Origin: Acinetobacter sp. C26M
Lineage (GTDB): Bacteria > Pseudomonadota > Gammaproteobacteria > Pseudomonadales > Moraxellaceae
Length of the DNA: 64,000 bases
Assembly: GCF_023702675.1 (NCBI RefSeq)
Contig: NZ_CP098478.1
Coordinates: forward strand, 62,001-126,000
Direction of reading: 5' to 3'
Shown: piece after piece, positions 28,632 to 36,457 of the stretch
How positions within the stretch are numbered: position 1 is the stretch's first letter
Layout: each line of letters begins with the position of its first letter
Position numbers and translations under genes: made by a program
Notes under the pieces: model-generated
What the model saw: the letters and a program-made list of their open reading frames with translations, nothing else
What the model was told of the DNA's origin: nothing
The model's database searches: none

Positions 28632-30155
28632 ATGTTTAAGCGAACTTTTTTATTTACAATTATTGCAGCAACGCTCGGCACCGCGTATGCAGCACCTTTA
28701 ACAAAAGACAACGGTGCACCTGTAGGTGACAATCAAAATTCTATGACAGCAGGCGCGAATGGCGCAACGCTACTCCAAGATGTACAGCTGATTCAAAAAT
28801 TACAACGTTTTGGCCGTGAACGTATTCCTGAGCGTGTAGTACATGCACGTGGTACAGGTGTATACGGTGATTTCGTCGCAACAAAAGATTTGTCTGATTT
28901 AACTGTCGCGTCCATGTTTAAAGCAGGTACTACAACCCCTGTTTTTGTTCGCTTTTCAACGGTGATTCATCCTAAAGGTTCTCCAGAAACCGCACGTGAT
29001 CCACATGGTTTCGCAGTGAAATTCTATACCCAACAAGGTAACTGGGATTTGGTCGGCAATAACCTACCTGTGTTCTTTATTCGTGATGCAATCAAGTTTC
29101 CAGATTTTGTTCATGCGATGAAGCCTGATCCAGTGACTAATGTCCAAGATCCGAACCGTATTTTTGATTTCTTAAAAAGCCAGCCTTGGTCAATCAATAT
29201 GTTGACCTATGTCTATTCCAATTTAGGTACACCAGAAAGCTACCGCACGCTAGATGGTTTTGGCGTGCATGCCTTTAAACTCTATAACGACAAAGGCGAA
29301 TATAAGTACGTTAAGTTCAACTGGCGTTCTAAACAAGGTGTGAAAGGGCTGAATCTGGATCAGGTGCGTGAAGTTCAAGGTCGTGACTGGAATCATTTGA
29401 CCAATGATATGTACAAAAATGTCTATGCTGGAAACTATCCAAAATGGGATTTGTATATTCAGGTGCTTGATCCAAAAGATTTGGGCAAATTTGATTTCAA
29501 TCCATTAGATGCAACCAAAATCTGGCCAAATGATCTGGTCCCTGAAGTGAAAGTAGGGACGTTGACGCTGAATCGTATGCCGAAAAACTTCTTCCAGGAG
29601 ACAGAACAATCGGCATTTGCTCCAGGTAACTTAATTCCTGGGATTGAGCCATCGGAAGACCGTTTACTGCAAGGACGTATCTTCTCTTATTCGGATACAC
29701 AGTTATACCGTTTAGGTGCGAACCATCAGCAGATTCCAGTGAATCGTCCTCGGGTTACGGTGAATAACAACAACCAAGAAGGTTTTATGAACATGGGGCA
29801 GACTGAATCCCATGTGAATTATGAGCCAAGTACGGTTGAGCCTAAACCATCTACTGAGATTGCCAGAGCTGTACAAACGCCTTTGCAAGGTACGGTATTG
29901 CAGCAGGCAATTCAGAAACAGCAGCCCTTTAAACAAGCGGGTGAGTTATACCGTAGTTATTCAGTCGTTGAAAAAAATGACTTGATTCGTAACCTTGCTG
30001 CGGATTTAGGTGCAGTAAAAGATATCGAAACCAAGACCATTATGCTGTCTTACTTCTACAAGGCCGATGCCGATTATGGAGCGCGTCTTGCCAAAGCGCT
30101 AAATGTAAATCTAAAAAATGTACAGACCAAAGCGTCGCAGCTAAAAGACGAATAA
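28632..30155 (+). CDS. exported monofunctional haem catalase
   Basis: Decomposes hydrogen peroxide. The protein (507 residues from the ATG at 28632) has a Sec signal peptide, MFKRTFLFTIIAATLGTAYAA, so it acts in the periplasm like Pseudomonas aeruginosa KatB. Haem-site residues are present: distal His in PERVVHARGTGVYGDF, the Asn in VGNNLPVFFIRDAIKFPDFVHA, and proximal Tyr in GRIFSYSDTQLYRLG. The length is that of small-subunit catalases. A GTG at 28596 is in frame but the extension is not needed. The next gene encodes an ankyrin protein, as in katB-ankB of P. aeruginosa. I leave the symbol blank because KatA, KatB and KatE cannot be told apart safely. Confidence 0.93.
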   Translation: MFKRTFLFTIIAATLGTAYAAPLTKDNGAPVGDNQNSMTAGANGATLLQDVQLIQKLQRFGRERIPERVVHARGTGVYGDFVATKDLSDLTVASMFKAGTTTPVFVRFSTVIHPKGSPETARDPHGFAVKFYTQQGNWDLVGNNLPVFFIRDAIKFPDFVHAMKPDPVTNVQDPNRIFDFLKSQPWSINMLTYVYSNLGTPESYRTLDGFGVHAFKLYNDKGEYKYVKFNWRSKQGVKGLNLDQVREVQGRDWNHLTNDMYKNVYAGNYPKWDLYIQVLDPKDLGKFDFNPLDATKIWPNDLVPEVKVGTLTLNRMPKNFFQETEQSAFAPGNLIPGIEPSEDRLLQGRIFSYSDTQLYRLGANHQQIPVNRPRVTVNNNNQEGFMNMGQTESHVNYEPSTVEPKPSTEIARAVQTPLQGTVLQQAIQKQQPFKQAGELYRSYSVVEKNDLIRNLAADLGAVKDIETKTIMLSYFYKADADYGARLAKALNVNLKNVQTKASQLKDE

Positions 30156-30170
30156 ACGTTTTCAAGATGT

Positions 30171-30262
30171 GGTAACAGGTGCCTGAATGTTACCCCCAGA
30201 AAGTCCTGTAACCTCAATAGCCTTTCCTGCACCTAGGGCGAGTGTTACAGGCATTCCTTTTT
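30171..30262 (+). other. structured spacer between catalase and ankyrin genes
   Basis: The spacer has nested short inverted repeats: GTAACA/TGTTAC at about 30172-30192, and CCTGTAAC (30205-30212) with GTTACAGG (30244-30251), followed by CATTCCTTTTT. It may be a weak terminator or processing site that lowers expression of the second gene. Confidence 0.35.
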
Positions 30263-30285
30263 AGACTATTAATTGGGTGTGAATA

Positions 30286-30393
30286 ATGGTTCATTTTCGG
30301 TCTTTATGATTTGCGATCAGCTTAGTTTGTGGCAGTTTCTCGATTTCTGGCTATGTAGGCACGCCATCTGTCACAGTCAAAGGATCAGAGGAA
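30286..30393 (+). pseudogene. interrupted signal-peptide region of the ankyrin gene
   Basis: Reading upstream in the frame of the ankyrin gene gives MVHFRSL, then TGA, then FAISLVCGSFSISGYVG and onward without a stop into the ankyrin repeats. This looks like a normal signal peptide in which one codon, most simply TGG for Trp, has become TGA. The ATG is at 30286. Unless the stop is a sequencing error, the protein is no longer exported normally. Confidence 0.6.
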
Positions 30394-30771
30394 GTGGTTG
30401 AGCTATTTTTCTCTGCAGCCAAAGTCGGCAATATCGAGGTCTTGCAAGAGTTTTTAAAGCATGGTTTCCCAGTTGATATTCAAGATCATTCTGGTTATAG
30501 CGCATTGATGATGGCGAGTTATTATGGACAGAAAGATGCAGTAAAAACATTGTTGCAATACAATGCTAATCGTTGCCTACGAGACAAACGTGGACATACG
30601 GCTTTAATGGGGGCGATTGTCAAAGCTGAATGGAGCATTGCCAAACAATTGCGTCAGGTCGATTGTGATGCGAATGCAGAGAAAACAGGACAGCTCACTG
30701 CTGAACAATTCGCGATTCAATTTGGACAACAGCAACGTTTAAAGCAGATTCAACCTTCAGTATCGAACTAA
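30394..30771 (+). CDS. ankyrin-repeat protein (AnkB-like), damaged 5' end
   Basis: The remaining open frame from the GTG at 30394 codes for 125 residues with about three ankyrin repeats: VELFFSAAKVGNIEVLQEFLKHG, the unit DHSGYSALMMASYYGQKDAVKTLLQYNAN and DKRGHTALMGAIVKAEWSIAKQL. In P. aeruginosa the ankyrin protein AnkB follows katB and supports catalase activity in the periplasm; the neighbour here is an exported catalase, so the same role is inferred. The true start was probably the ATG at 30286, now separated by an in-frame TGA. The GTG has only GAGGAA as a possible ribosome binding site, and a protein begun there would stay in the cytoplasm. Confidence 0.7.
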   Translation: MVELFFSAAKVGNIEVLQEFLKHGFPVDIQDHSGYSALMMASYYGQKDAVKTLLQYNANRCLRDKRGHTALMGAIVKAEWSIAKQLRQVDCDANAEKTGQLTAEQFAIQFGQQQRLKQIQPSVSN

Positions 30772-30914
30772 GTTTGCTTTTCGCTTTAAATATTTGAATT
30801 TAAAAATACTTTGTTGGGTATGGTTTTTGAAAAAATATCCATCGTCGTAGACAGTCTCATTTTCGGATAAAAGTATGCTTTAATGCTTGAAATAGAATAG
30901 ATCCTAAGTCAGTC

Positions 30915-32132
30915 ATGTCTACACCAATTATTCAATCTTTACTGGATACCGACTTATATAAATTCACCATGTTACAGGTGGTGTTACATCAGTTTCCGCA
31001 AACACATAGTGTTTATTTATTTCGTTGCCGCAATTTAGAAGATACGGTTTATCCCCTAGTTGATATTTTGGATGATTTGAATCAGCAGCTAGATCTACTC
31101 TGTGAACTGCGTTTTGCAGAAGATGAATTGCAATATCTGCGTTCATTGCGTTTTATTAAAAGTGATTTTGTTGATTATCTCGAATTATTCCAACTGAAAC
31201 GTCGCTTTATTCAAGCCAGTATTGATGATACGGGGCGTTTAGATATTCGTATTGAAGGCCCTATGGTTCAGGCGATGATGTTTGAGATTTTTGTCTTGGC
31301 CATCGTAAATGAACTGTATTTCCGACGTATTCGGAGTGATGACGTGCTGGCGGAAGGTGAACGACGCTTACAACAGAAATTGCTGCAATTACAGCACTAT
31401 GCCCAAGAACAACAAGATAAAGAACCACCATTTTTAGTGTCTGATTTTGGTACGCGTCGTCGTTATAGTTTTGAATGGCAAAAACATGTGGTGCAAGCTT
31501 TTCAGACCGCAGCACCCAAAGTATTCCGAGGCACCAGCAATGTACTGTTGGCAAAGCAATTGGGGATTAGCCCGATTGGTACCATGGCGCATGAATTTTT
31601 ACAGGCTTTTCAGGCACTTGATGTGCGGTTACGTAATTTTCAAAAAGCAGCTTTGGAAGCATGGGTACAAGAGTATCGTGGTGATCTAGGCATTGCCTTG
31701 ACTGATGTGGTAGGAATGGATGCTTTCCTGCGTGACTTTGATTTGTATTTTGCCAAGTTGTTTGATGGTTTACGTCACGACAGTGGTGATCCGTATGAGT
31801 GGGGTGATAAGGCTTATGCGCATTATCGGAAACTCAAGATTGATACCAAAACCAAGATGCTAACCTTTAGCGATGGCCTGAATTTAGAGAAAGCATGGTT
31901 ATTGCATCAGTATTTTAAAGACCGTTTCCAAGTAAGTTTTGGGATTGGCACCAATTTGACCAATGATATGGGGCAGAAACCATTGAATATTGTGTTGAAA
32001 TTGGTGGAGTGTAATCGTCAGTCAGTAGCGAAGATTTCGGATAGCCCAGGTAAGACCATGACGGATAATGATACGTTCTTGGCGTATTTACGTCAGGTGT
32101 TTGAGATTGAAGAGAACGAAGTTAGCGTTTAA
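30915..32132 (+). CDS. pncB: nicotinate phosphoribosyltransferase
   Basis: Converts nicotinate and PRPP to nicotinate mononucleotide for NAD salvage (405 residues). Family blocks: [21 protein letters not shown] at the N-terminus, [38 protein letters not shown] and [17 protein letters not shown], which includes the phosphorylated histidine (RHDSGDP). [18 protein letters not shown] binds the phosphate. The gene stands alone. It works with pncA, also in this window, to recycle nicotinamide. Confidence 0.97.
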   Translation: MSTPIIQSLLDTDLYKFTMLQVVLHQFPQTHSVYLFRCRNLEDTVYPLVDILDDLNQQLDLLCELRFAEDELQYLRSLRFIKSDFVDYLELFQLKRRFIQASIDDTGRLDIRIEGPMVQAMMFEIFVLAIVNELYFRRIRSDDVLAEGERRLQQKLLQLQHYAQEQQDKEPPFLVSDFGTRRRYSFEWQKHVVQAFQTAAPKVFRGTSNVLLAKQLGISPIGTMAHEFLQAFQALDVRLRNFQKAALEAWVQEYRGDLGIALTDVVGMDAFLRDFDLYFAKLFDGLRHDSGDPYEWGDKAYAHYRKLKIDTKTKMLTFSDGLNLEKAWLLHQYFKDRFQVSFGIGTNLTNDMGQKPLNIVLKLVECNRQSVAKISDSPGKTMTDNDTFLAYLRQVFEIEENEVSV

Positions 32133-32189
32133 GCAAACAAGTTTAGAGGATGGTGATGGCGGTATCTTACTGGGCATTTTTTAAATATT

Positions 32190-32345
32190 AAGTTCAACCT
32201 TCGGTTCGACCTACTTTTCTTTCGGGAAAAGTAGGCAAAACCATTGTCATCCACAAAACCTGTTCATTTCCTTCTTCTATTTTATATTTCGCAGAAACAA
32301 TACCTTGTAGATATTTCGCAGGTTGTGGATGACGTTTTCGAGTAT
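32190..32345. repeat. palindromic intergenic element, possible MITE or structured RNA
   Basis: Two inverted repeats sit in the 374-base gap between pncB and the rhodanese gene. CCTACTTTTC and GAAAAGTAGG surround TTTCGG at 32210-32235. Then GTCATCCACAA..CCTG (32246-32262) pairs with CAGGTTGTGGATGAC (32319-32333) over a 56-base loop that holds two copies of ATATTTCGCA. A frame across it has no family features. The rest of the gap up to 32506 is AT-rich with no gene seen. Confidence 0.5.
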
Positions 32346-32506
32346 CTAATTTCATGTGATAGCTTATATTAAATCTCAAAAGCATTATGGATATTCGTCA
32401 GACGGTATATCTACTTTTCTGCTAAATCAATGCAAAAAATCAGACAAAGATAAAAAGTCGGCTATGTTAATATCATCCCCAATGCGGATGATAAAACAGC
32501 ATAACC

Positions 32507-33355
32507 ATGACTGACGTAGATTTTAAACTGGGTTTACTGATTGAGCCTGAACAACTGGTGTCTTATTTGGGCAGCGAGTTGATTCGTATTGTCGATTTAA
32601 GCCGAGCTTCGGTGTATGAGCAACTGCATATTCCTCATGCCATACATTTACAACCTAAATACTTGGTTGCACAACAAGAACAGGCCAACGGGGTGTTGCC
32701 AGATTTAGCAGGCTTACAAGCCTTAATCGAAAAATTAAATATTTCACCTCAGCATCATGTCGTAGTCTATGACGATGAAGGTGGGGCTTGGGCAGGGCGT
32801 TTGATCTGGAATTTACATTGCCTTGGTTTTAACCGTACCAGTTTGATTAATGGTGGTATTCATGGCTGGTTGGGAGCTGGTTTGCCGACTACTGCTGAAG
32901 TCGATCCCGTAAAATCCGTTGCTGATCTGTTTCAGATCGATTTAGACACGGTACAGCAGCATCGAATCGAATATCACGAATTGTTACAACAGGTTGAACA
33001 AGATAATATTCAGCTCTGGGATTGCCGTACCAACGAGGAATATACAGGCTTACGCCTCGCTGCGCGACGCGGTGGTCACATCCCAAATGCACTGCATTTT
33101 GAATGGAGTACTGCCCTAAACCGTGAAAATCATCTAAAATTACACCCGCTTGAACGCACACAACAACGTTTAGAACAATTAGGCTTTAATTTACAACAAC
33201 CTGTGGTGGTGTACTGTCAGTCTCATCACCGTTCTGGCTTGGCGTATATTTTGGCAAGATTGCTCAACTGGCAAGTTAGGGCCTACGATGGTGCGTGGAG
33301 TGAATGGGGCAATCGCCTCGATAGTCCTATTATTTCAGGGGAGTCACCATCTTGA
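32507..33355 (+). CDS. two-domain rhodanese-like sulfurtransferase (SseA-like)
   Basis: A 282-residue tandem rhodanese. The N-terminal domain ([24 protein letters not shown], then [19 protein letters not shown]) has no catalytic Cys, as usual. The C-terminal domain has [12 protein letters not shown] and the active loop [14 protein letters not shown] with the nucleophile Cys. The loop differs from CRKGVT of thiosulfate sulfurtransferase and CGSGVT of mercaptopyruvate sulfurtransferase, so the sulfur donor is open. It overlaps the psd start by four bases (TTGA), so the two are translationally coupled; that pairing has no clear metabolic reason. Confidence 0.88.
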   Translation: MTDVDFKLGLLIEPEQLVSYLGSELIRIVDLSRASVYEQLHIPHAIHLQPKYLVAQQEQANGVLPDLAGLQALIEKLNISPQHHVVVYDDEGGAWAGRLIWNLHCLGFNRTSLINGGIHGWLGAGLPTTAEVDPVKSVADLFQIDLDTVQQHRIEYHELLQQVEQDNIQLWDCRTNEEYTGLRLAARRGGHIPNALHFEWSTALNRENHLKLHPLERTQQRLEQLGFNLQQPVVVYCQSHHRSGLAYILARLLNWQVRAYDGAWSEWGNRLDSPIISGESPS

Positions 33356-34203
33356 GTTTTGCAGCAGATTTAAAAAAACAATTATTTATCAAAGCACAGA
33401 ATCTGGTGCCGCAACATCAACTCAGCCGTGTTGTGGGTAAGGTAGCCGCAAGTGAAAATCTTTTGGTAAAAACTGCTGTTATTCAAGCGTTCAAAGCAAA
33501 ATACGGAATTGATATGAGCATTGCTGAACAAAGCAATGCGCAACAGTATAAATCTTTCAATGAATTTTTTACCCGTGCGTTAAAAGATGGTGTCCGTGGT
33601 ATCGATGAGCAAGCGGATAGTATTGTTTGTCCAGCGGATGGTGCGATTTCGCAACTGGGTAAAATCGAAGCAGGTGATATTTTCCAAGCCAAAGGTCAAA
33701 GTTTTTCAGTTGAGAAATTAATTGGCGATCCGCAATTGGCTAAACCTTTCCAAGATGGTCAATTTGCAACCGTTTATTTATCACCGAAAGATTATCATCG
33801 CGTCCATATGCCTTTGGCGGGGACATTAACCGAAACCTTATATATTCCGGGTGAGTTGTTCTCAGTCAATCAAACCACGGCTGAAAACGTACCGGGCTTG
33901 TTTGCACGTAATGAGCGTATGGTGTGCTTATTTGATACCGAGCTGGGGCGTATGGCGGTGGTTTTGGTTGGTGCCATGATTGTGGCTGGTATTGAAACGG
34001 TTGCAACGGGCAAAGTAAAACCTTCTGGCAAAGTTGAATTGCAGCATCACCAAATGCAATTGGATAAAGGTGCAGAGTTAGGTCGTTTCTACCTAGGCTC
34101 AACTGCTGTGGTTTTATTTGAAAAAGATAAAATGGTCTGGGAAGAGCAGTTTAAAGCCAATTCGACAGTGGTGATGGGTGAGCGCTTAGGTCATTCGGTT
34201 TAA
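33352..34203 (+). CDS. psd: phosphatidylserine decarboxylase proenzyme
   Basis: Makes phosphatidylethanolamine from phosphatidylserine at the inner membrane (283 residues before cleavage). The chain self-cleaves at LGST ([14 protein letters not shown]), where the Ser becomes the pyruvoyl cofactor of the alpha subunit. Other landmarks are [29 protein letters not shown], and the histidines in [15 protein letters not shown]. The start is a TTG that overlaps the rhodanese stop, with the ribosome binding site AGGGGAG 8-14 bases upstream. It is the last housekeeping gene before the accessory region. Confidence 0.96.
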   Translation: MSFAADLKKQLFIKAQNLVPQHQLSRVVGKVAASENLLVKTAVIQAFKAKYGIDMSIAEQSNAQQYKSFNEFFTRALKDGVRGIDEQADSIVCPADGAISQLGKIEAGDIFQAKGQSFSVEKLIGDPQLAKPFQDGQFATVYLSPKDYHRVHMPLAGTLTETLYIPGELFSVNQTTAENVPGLFARNERMVCLFDTELGRMAVVLVGAMIVAGIETVATGKVKPSGKVELQHHQMQLDKGAELGRFYLGSTAVVLFEKDKMVWEEQFKANSTVVMGERLGHSV

Positions 34204-34208
34204 TTGAT

Positions 34209-34254
34209 AAAATTATAAAAAACCCTTTAAATTTTAAAGGGTTTTTTATAATTT
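34209..34254. terminator. bidirectional terminator after psd, touching a dif-like site
   Basis: AAATTATAAAAAACCCTTTAA pairs with its complement ending TTTTTTATAATTT. The stem is strong and symmetrical, serving psd and the convergent unknown gene. Its last four bases are shared with the dif-like site that begins at 34251. Confidence 0.9.
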
Positions 34255-34278
34255 CGCATAAGCTGTATTATGTTAATT
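34251..34278 (+). repeat. dif-like XerC/XerD site A
   Basis: Arms and spacer read ATTTCGCATAA, GCTGTA, TTATGTTAATT. This fits the 11-6-11 layout of chromosomal dif and of Acinetobacter plasmid pdif sites (XerC arm, spacer, XerD arm). The orientation is XerC to XerD on the plus strand. It lies immediately after psd and marks the left end of the accessory region. Confidence 0.8.
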
Positions 34279-34295
34279 TTAGATTCTCTAATTAT

Positions 34296-34985
34296 TTAAC
34301 CTAGTTTACTCTTGCTGGGACTAGGCATCTCCAAACCATCTTTTAAATGTTTAATAAACTTATTGATACAAGGATAAGAAGAGGAGCCACACGCTTGTCT
34401 AAAGTTTTCCAGTAAAAAATGATTATCTTGTGTTGAAACTAAATACTTAAATTGTTCTGTTATCATCTGTTGATCACAAACATGATGAGACCATGCAGAT
34501 AATACTGTTTCTAAGTTATTTAAATAACTAATTATTTCCCATCTTAGTAATCCTGAAAATTCCTGTTTTAGAGTAAAAAATTGCTGATTGTCTATTTCAA
34601 TTCCTTCGTGTCCTTGTTTTTCAATATTTGGAAAAATCGTTAAAAAATTGTTTTTATACTTTATGTCAATATTCATGATAGCTTCTTGATTTAATAGCTG
34701 TTTGGATTGCTCAAACGTGAAATTTTCAACTAACTTTCTAGCAAGTGTTGAAGACCTCTCTAGTGTTTCATCCCAAAACATTAATAAATCTATAGCTTTC
34801 TCCTTCCTTGCTCTCTCATGTTCTTGTTTAAATACCTTTCTACTTAGACAAAACTGACAAATAATTATGCCTGAGAGAATTAGGTTCAAAATAACCACCA
34901 CCACCATTACCCAATCTGTAACTTTTGGCTCTGCGATTTGTTGTAATGTCGAAATAAGTTGCTGAGAAATAGGAATATCTTTCAT
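34296..34985 (-). CDS. unknown membrane-anchored protein in a dif-flanked module
   Basis: An unrecognised 229-residue protein. One transmembrane helix (VTDWVMVVVVILNLILSGIIICQFCL, about residues 22-48) is followed by a basic and acidic helical stretch (SRKVFKQEHERARKEKAIDLLMFWDETLERSS) and a cytoplasmic, mostly helical domain. The overall shape, one N-terminal anchor and a WDE-containing helix, recalls small DUF4760-like proteins, but I would not assign it. Codon use is AT-rich compared with psd. It fills the space between two inverted dif-like sites almost exactly, so it is likely the cargo of one mobile module. Confidence 0.65.
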   Translation of the reverse strand: MKDIPISQQLISTLQQIAEPKVTDWVMVVVVILNLILSGIIICQFCLSRKVFKQEHERARKEKAIDLLMFWDETLERSSTLARKLVENFTFEQSKQLLNQEAIMNIDIKYKNNFLTIFPNIEKQGHEGIEIDNQQFFTLKQEFSGLLRWEIISYLNNLETVLSAWSHHVCDQQMITEQFKYLVSTQDNHFLLENFRQACGSSSYPCINKFIKHLKDGLEMPSPSKSKLG

Positions 34986-35076
34986 AATTAGAAGTACAGA
35001 AAAAATTAGTCATACTCTAAAAGAAAATAGTAAAAAATATAAGTATATTCAGCATTTATTAATTCAATTTCCACCT

Positions 35077-35104
35077 ATTTAACATAATAGGCGTTATGCG
35101 AAAC
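35077..35104 (-). repeat. dif-like XerC/XerD site B (inverted)
   Basis: Read on the minus strand: GTTTCGCATAA, CGCCTA, TTATGTTAAAT. It is inverted relative to site A and closes the first module. The spacer equals that of site C. Confidence 0.78.
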
Positions 35105-35170
35105 CGTACTTAAAAAGTTATTTTAAATCAATTTATTACAAATTTTACATAACCCCCAAAAACACCCAAA

Positions 35171-35201
35171 AGCCGACTTAGAAACAAGTCGGCTGCTTTT
35201 T
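35171..35201. terminator. hairpin terminator, twin of the one at 39315
   Basis: AGCCGACTT AGAAAC AAGTCGGCT followed by GCTTTTT. A near-identical hairpin stands in the same place after site D, which supports duplication of the whole unit. Confidence 0.8.
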
Positions 35202-35346
35202 AAGCAAATTTGTCACTTTTAGCCAATAAAATTGGTCAAAAAGCACTCAAAAATTCAAATTTTCCTGATTTCTTAAGGCTTCAATGACCTACTTTTATCC
35301 CCATTTCCTGCGGACAAATATCGGGATAATTTGAGGATATGTCCAT

Positions 35347-35538
35347 GTACGTTCTGGCGTACAACAATTCAGGAAAATTGCCAATAGGCACATTTAGCTC
35401 AATTTCCTATTATGGATTCATCGAGAACAGGATGTTCCATATAACAACAATAAGATCAGCGACAGGACGCGAGGGATGACAGGAGTTGACCCTAGTACCA
35501 AATACGAAAAACCCCGACAGGATGTCGGGGGTTTTTTA
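35347..35538 (+). ncRNA. putative small RNA, copy 1 of a three-copy family
   Basis: About 190 bases related to copies at 39385 and 40804. Shared parts are GTACG near the 5' end, a long-range stem (AGGAAAATTG with CAATTTCCT), a hairpin GAAC/GTTC around AGGAT, the stretch AGGACGYGAG..ATGACAGGAGTTG, AATACGAAAAA, and an intrinsic terminator (CCCCGACA GGA TGTCGGGG then TTTTTT). No coding capacity. Strand is set by the T-tail, although the terminator could also serve the convergent restriction gene, whose stop is 17 bases away. It is the most divergent copy. The nature as an expressed RNA is inferred. Confidence 0.55.
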
Positions 35539-35554
35539 TTGTCATTCTCAAATA

Positions 35555-36346
35555 TTAACCTTTAAACTGCATTTTTTGAGCTCCACTGCCACTAGCATAA
35601 GTCCAATTCAAACCAGTTCCAAATCCTGGTTTTCTAACTTTAGATCCCTCAGCAATCCGATCACTTATATAATCATCAATATTTGTTATTGTTACATCTA
35701 CATACTCACGATCAATCACTTTAAATCGAATCAATAAGTCTGGATGTAAAATATTTCCTTCGCTTTTTTCAGCACTTAACGTAACACACCAACGAATAAA
35801 CTGCTCTCTGTATGGTTCCAATAGTTCTGTTAAACGCTGCTTTTGAACATTAGTAAATAACTTAGCACTTTGATCATTTTGATGTTTACGCATTAATTCT
35901 TTCAACTCACCATCAGGAATACCAACACCGCGACATATTGTTTCCACATCATATTCTGCAATAGATACTTTAGGTTTACTTGAATGTTTAATATTCAATG
36001 GTACTAATCTTTTTGTGCCATCATATAAGTGAATAGTGATACAAGCATCTGTCTTTGGTAATCCACCAGCAATGGTTCGCCCCAGACTACTATCACTACT
36101 ACTTACATCTGAAATATCTTCAAGATAAATATTTAAGGCTTCTAAAATCCTATTAACTATCGTAGATTCTTGAGGATATACAATAGGGTCACTATAGAAA
36201 ATCATAGTTTTGAAATCACTAAAAATTTCTAATATGTATCGTTCATATAGTTTACCTAGCCTATCAGAAGTCCTTCCATGCTGTTCTAACGGTAGATTAT
36301 CTATTCCAAATTCTTCATATAGTTCTGCTAGTAGTTCAGTTCTCAT
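35555..36346 (-). CDS. MspI-like type II restriction endonuclease (CCGG)
   Basis: A 263-residue endonuclease that I recognise as a close relative of R.MspI from Moraxella, which cuts C^CGG as an unusual monomer-active type II enzyme. The start MRTELLAELYEEFGIDNLP and the stretches DVSSSDSSLGRTIAGG, IKHSSKPKVSIAEYDVETIC, HQNDQSAKLFTNVQKQRLTE and GFGTGLNWTYASGS are near-identical by memory. Catalytic residues map to Asp100, Asn118 and Lys120 (MspI 99, 117, 119). It is divergent from its methyltransferase gene with a 111-base intergenic region. The AT-rich composition and position among dif-like sites indicate transfer. Specificity is inferred from similarity. Confidence 0.93.
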   Translation of the reverse strand: MRTELLAELYEEFGIDNLPLEQHGRTSDRLGKLYERYILEIFSDFKTMIFYSDPIVYPQESTIVNRILEALNIYLEDISDVSSSDSSLGRTIAGGLPKTDACITIHLYDGTKRLVPLNIKHSSKPKVSIAEYDVETICRGVGIPDGELKELMRKHQNDQSAKLFTNVQKQRLTELLEPYREQFIRWCVTLSAEKSEGNILHPDLLIRFKVIDREYVDVTITNIDDYISDRIAEGSKVRKPGFGTGLNWTYASGSGAQKMQFKG

Positions 36347-36402
36347 ACTCTTACCTAAACCAATGTTTTATATAATTTTGATCTAGTTAAGATAATCATT
36401 AA

Positions 36403-36447
36403 TTGACTTATATTGGCGCTGTACGGATAATATGAAAAAATATATCC
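36403..36447 (+). promoter_or_regulatory. methyltransferase promoter with overlapping operator
   Basis: TTGACT (36403-36408) and GATAAT (36426-36431) are 17 bases apart, a good sigma-70 promoter that would start transcription near 36438. An interrupted palindrome with arms GGATA (36425-36429) and TATCC (36443-36447) covers the -10 region and the expected start. The methyltransferase has an N-terminal helix-turn-helix, and MspI-type methylases are reported to repress their own synthesis, so this is a likely operator. Confidence 0.55.
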
Positions 36448-36457
36448 ATCGACCGTA

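Noticed and set aside
32194..32385. 63-residue minus-strand frame in the pncB-rhodanese gap
   Set aside because: It coincides with the palindromic element and has no family features; treated as a repeat.
35486..35737. 83-residue plus-strand frame
   Set aside because: It begins in the small-RNA terminator and is antisense to the MspI-like nuclease gene.
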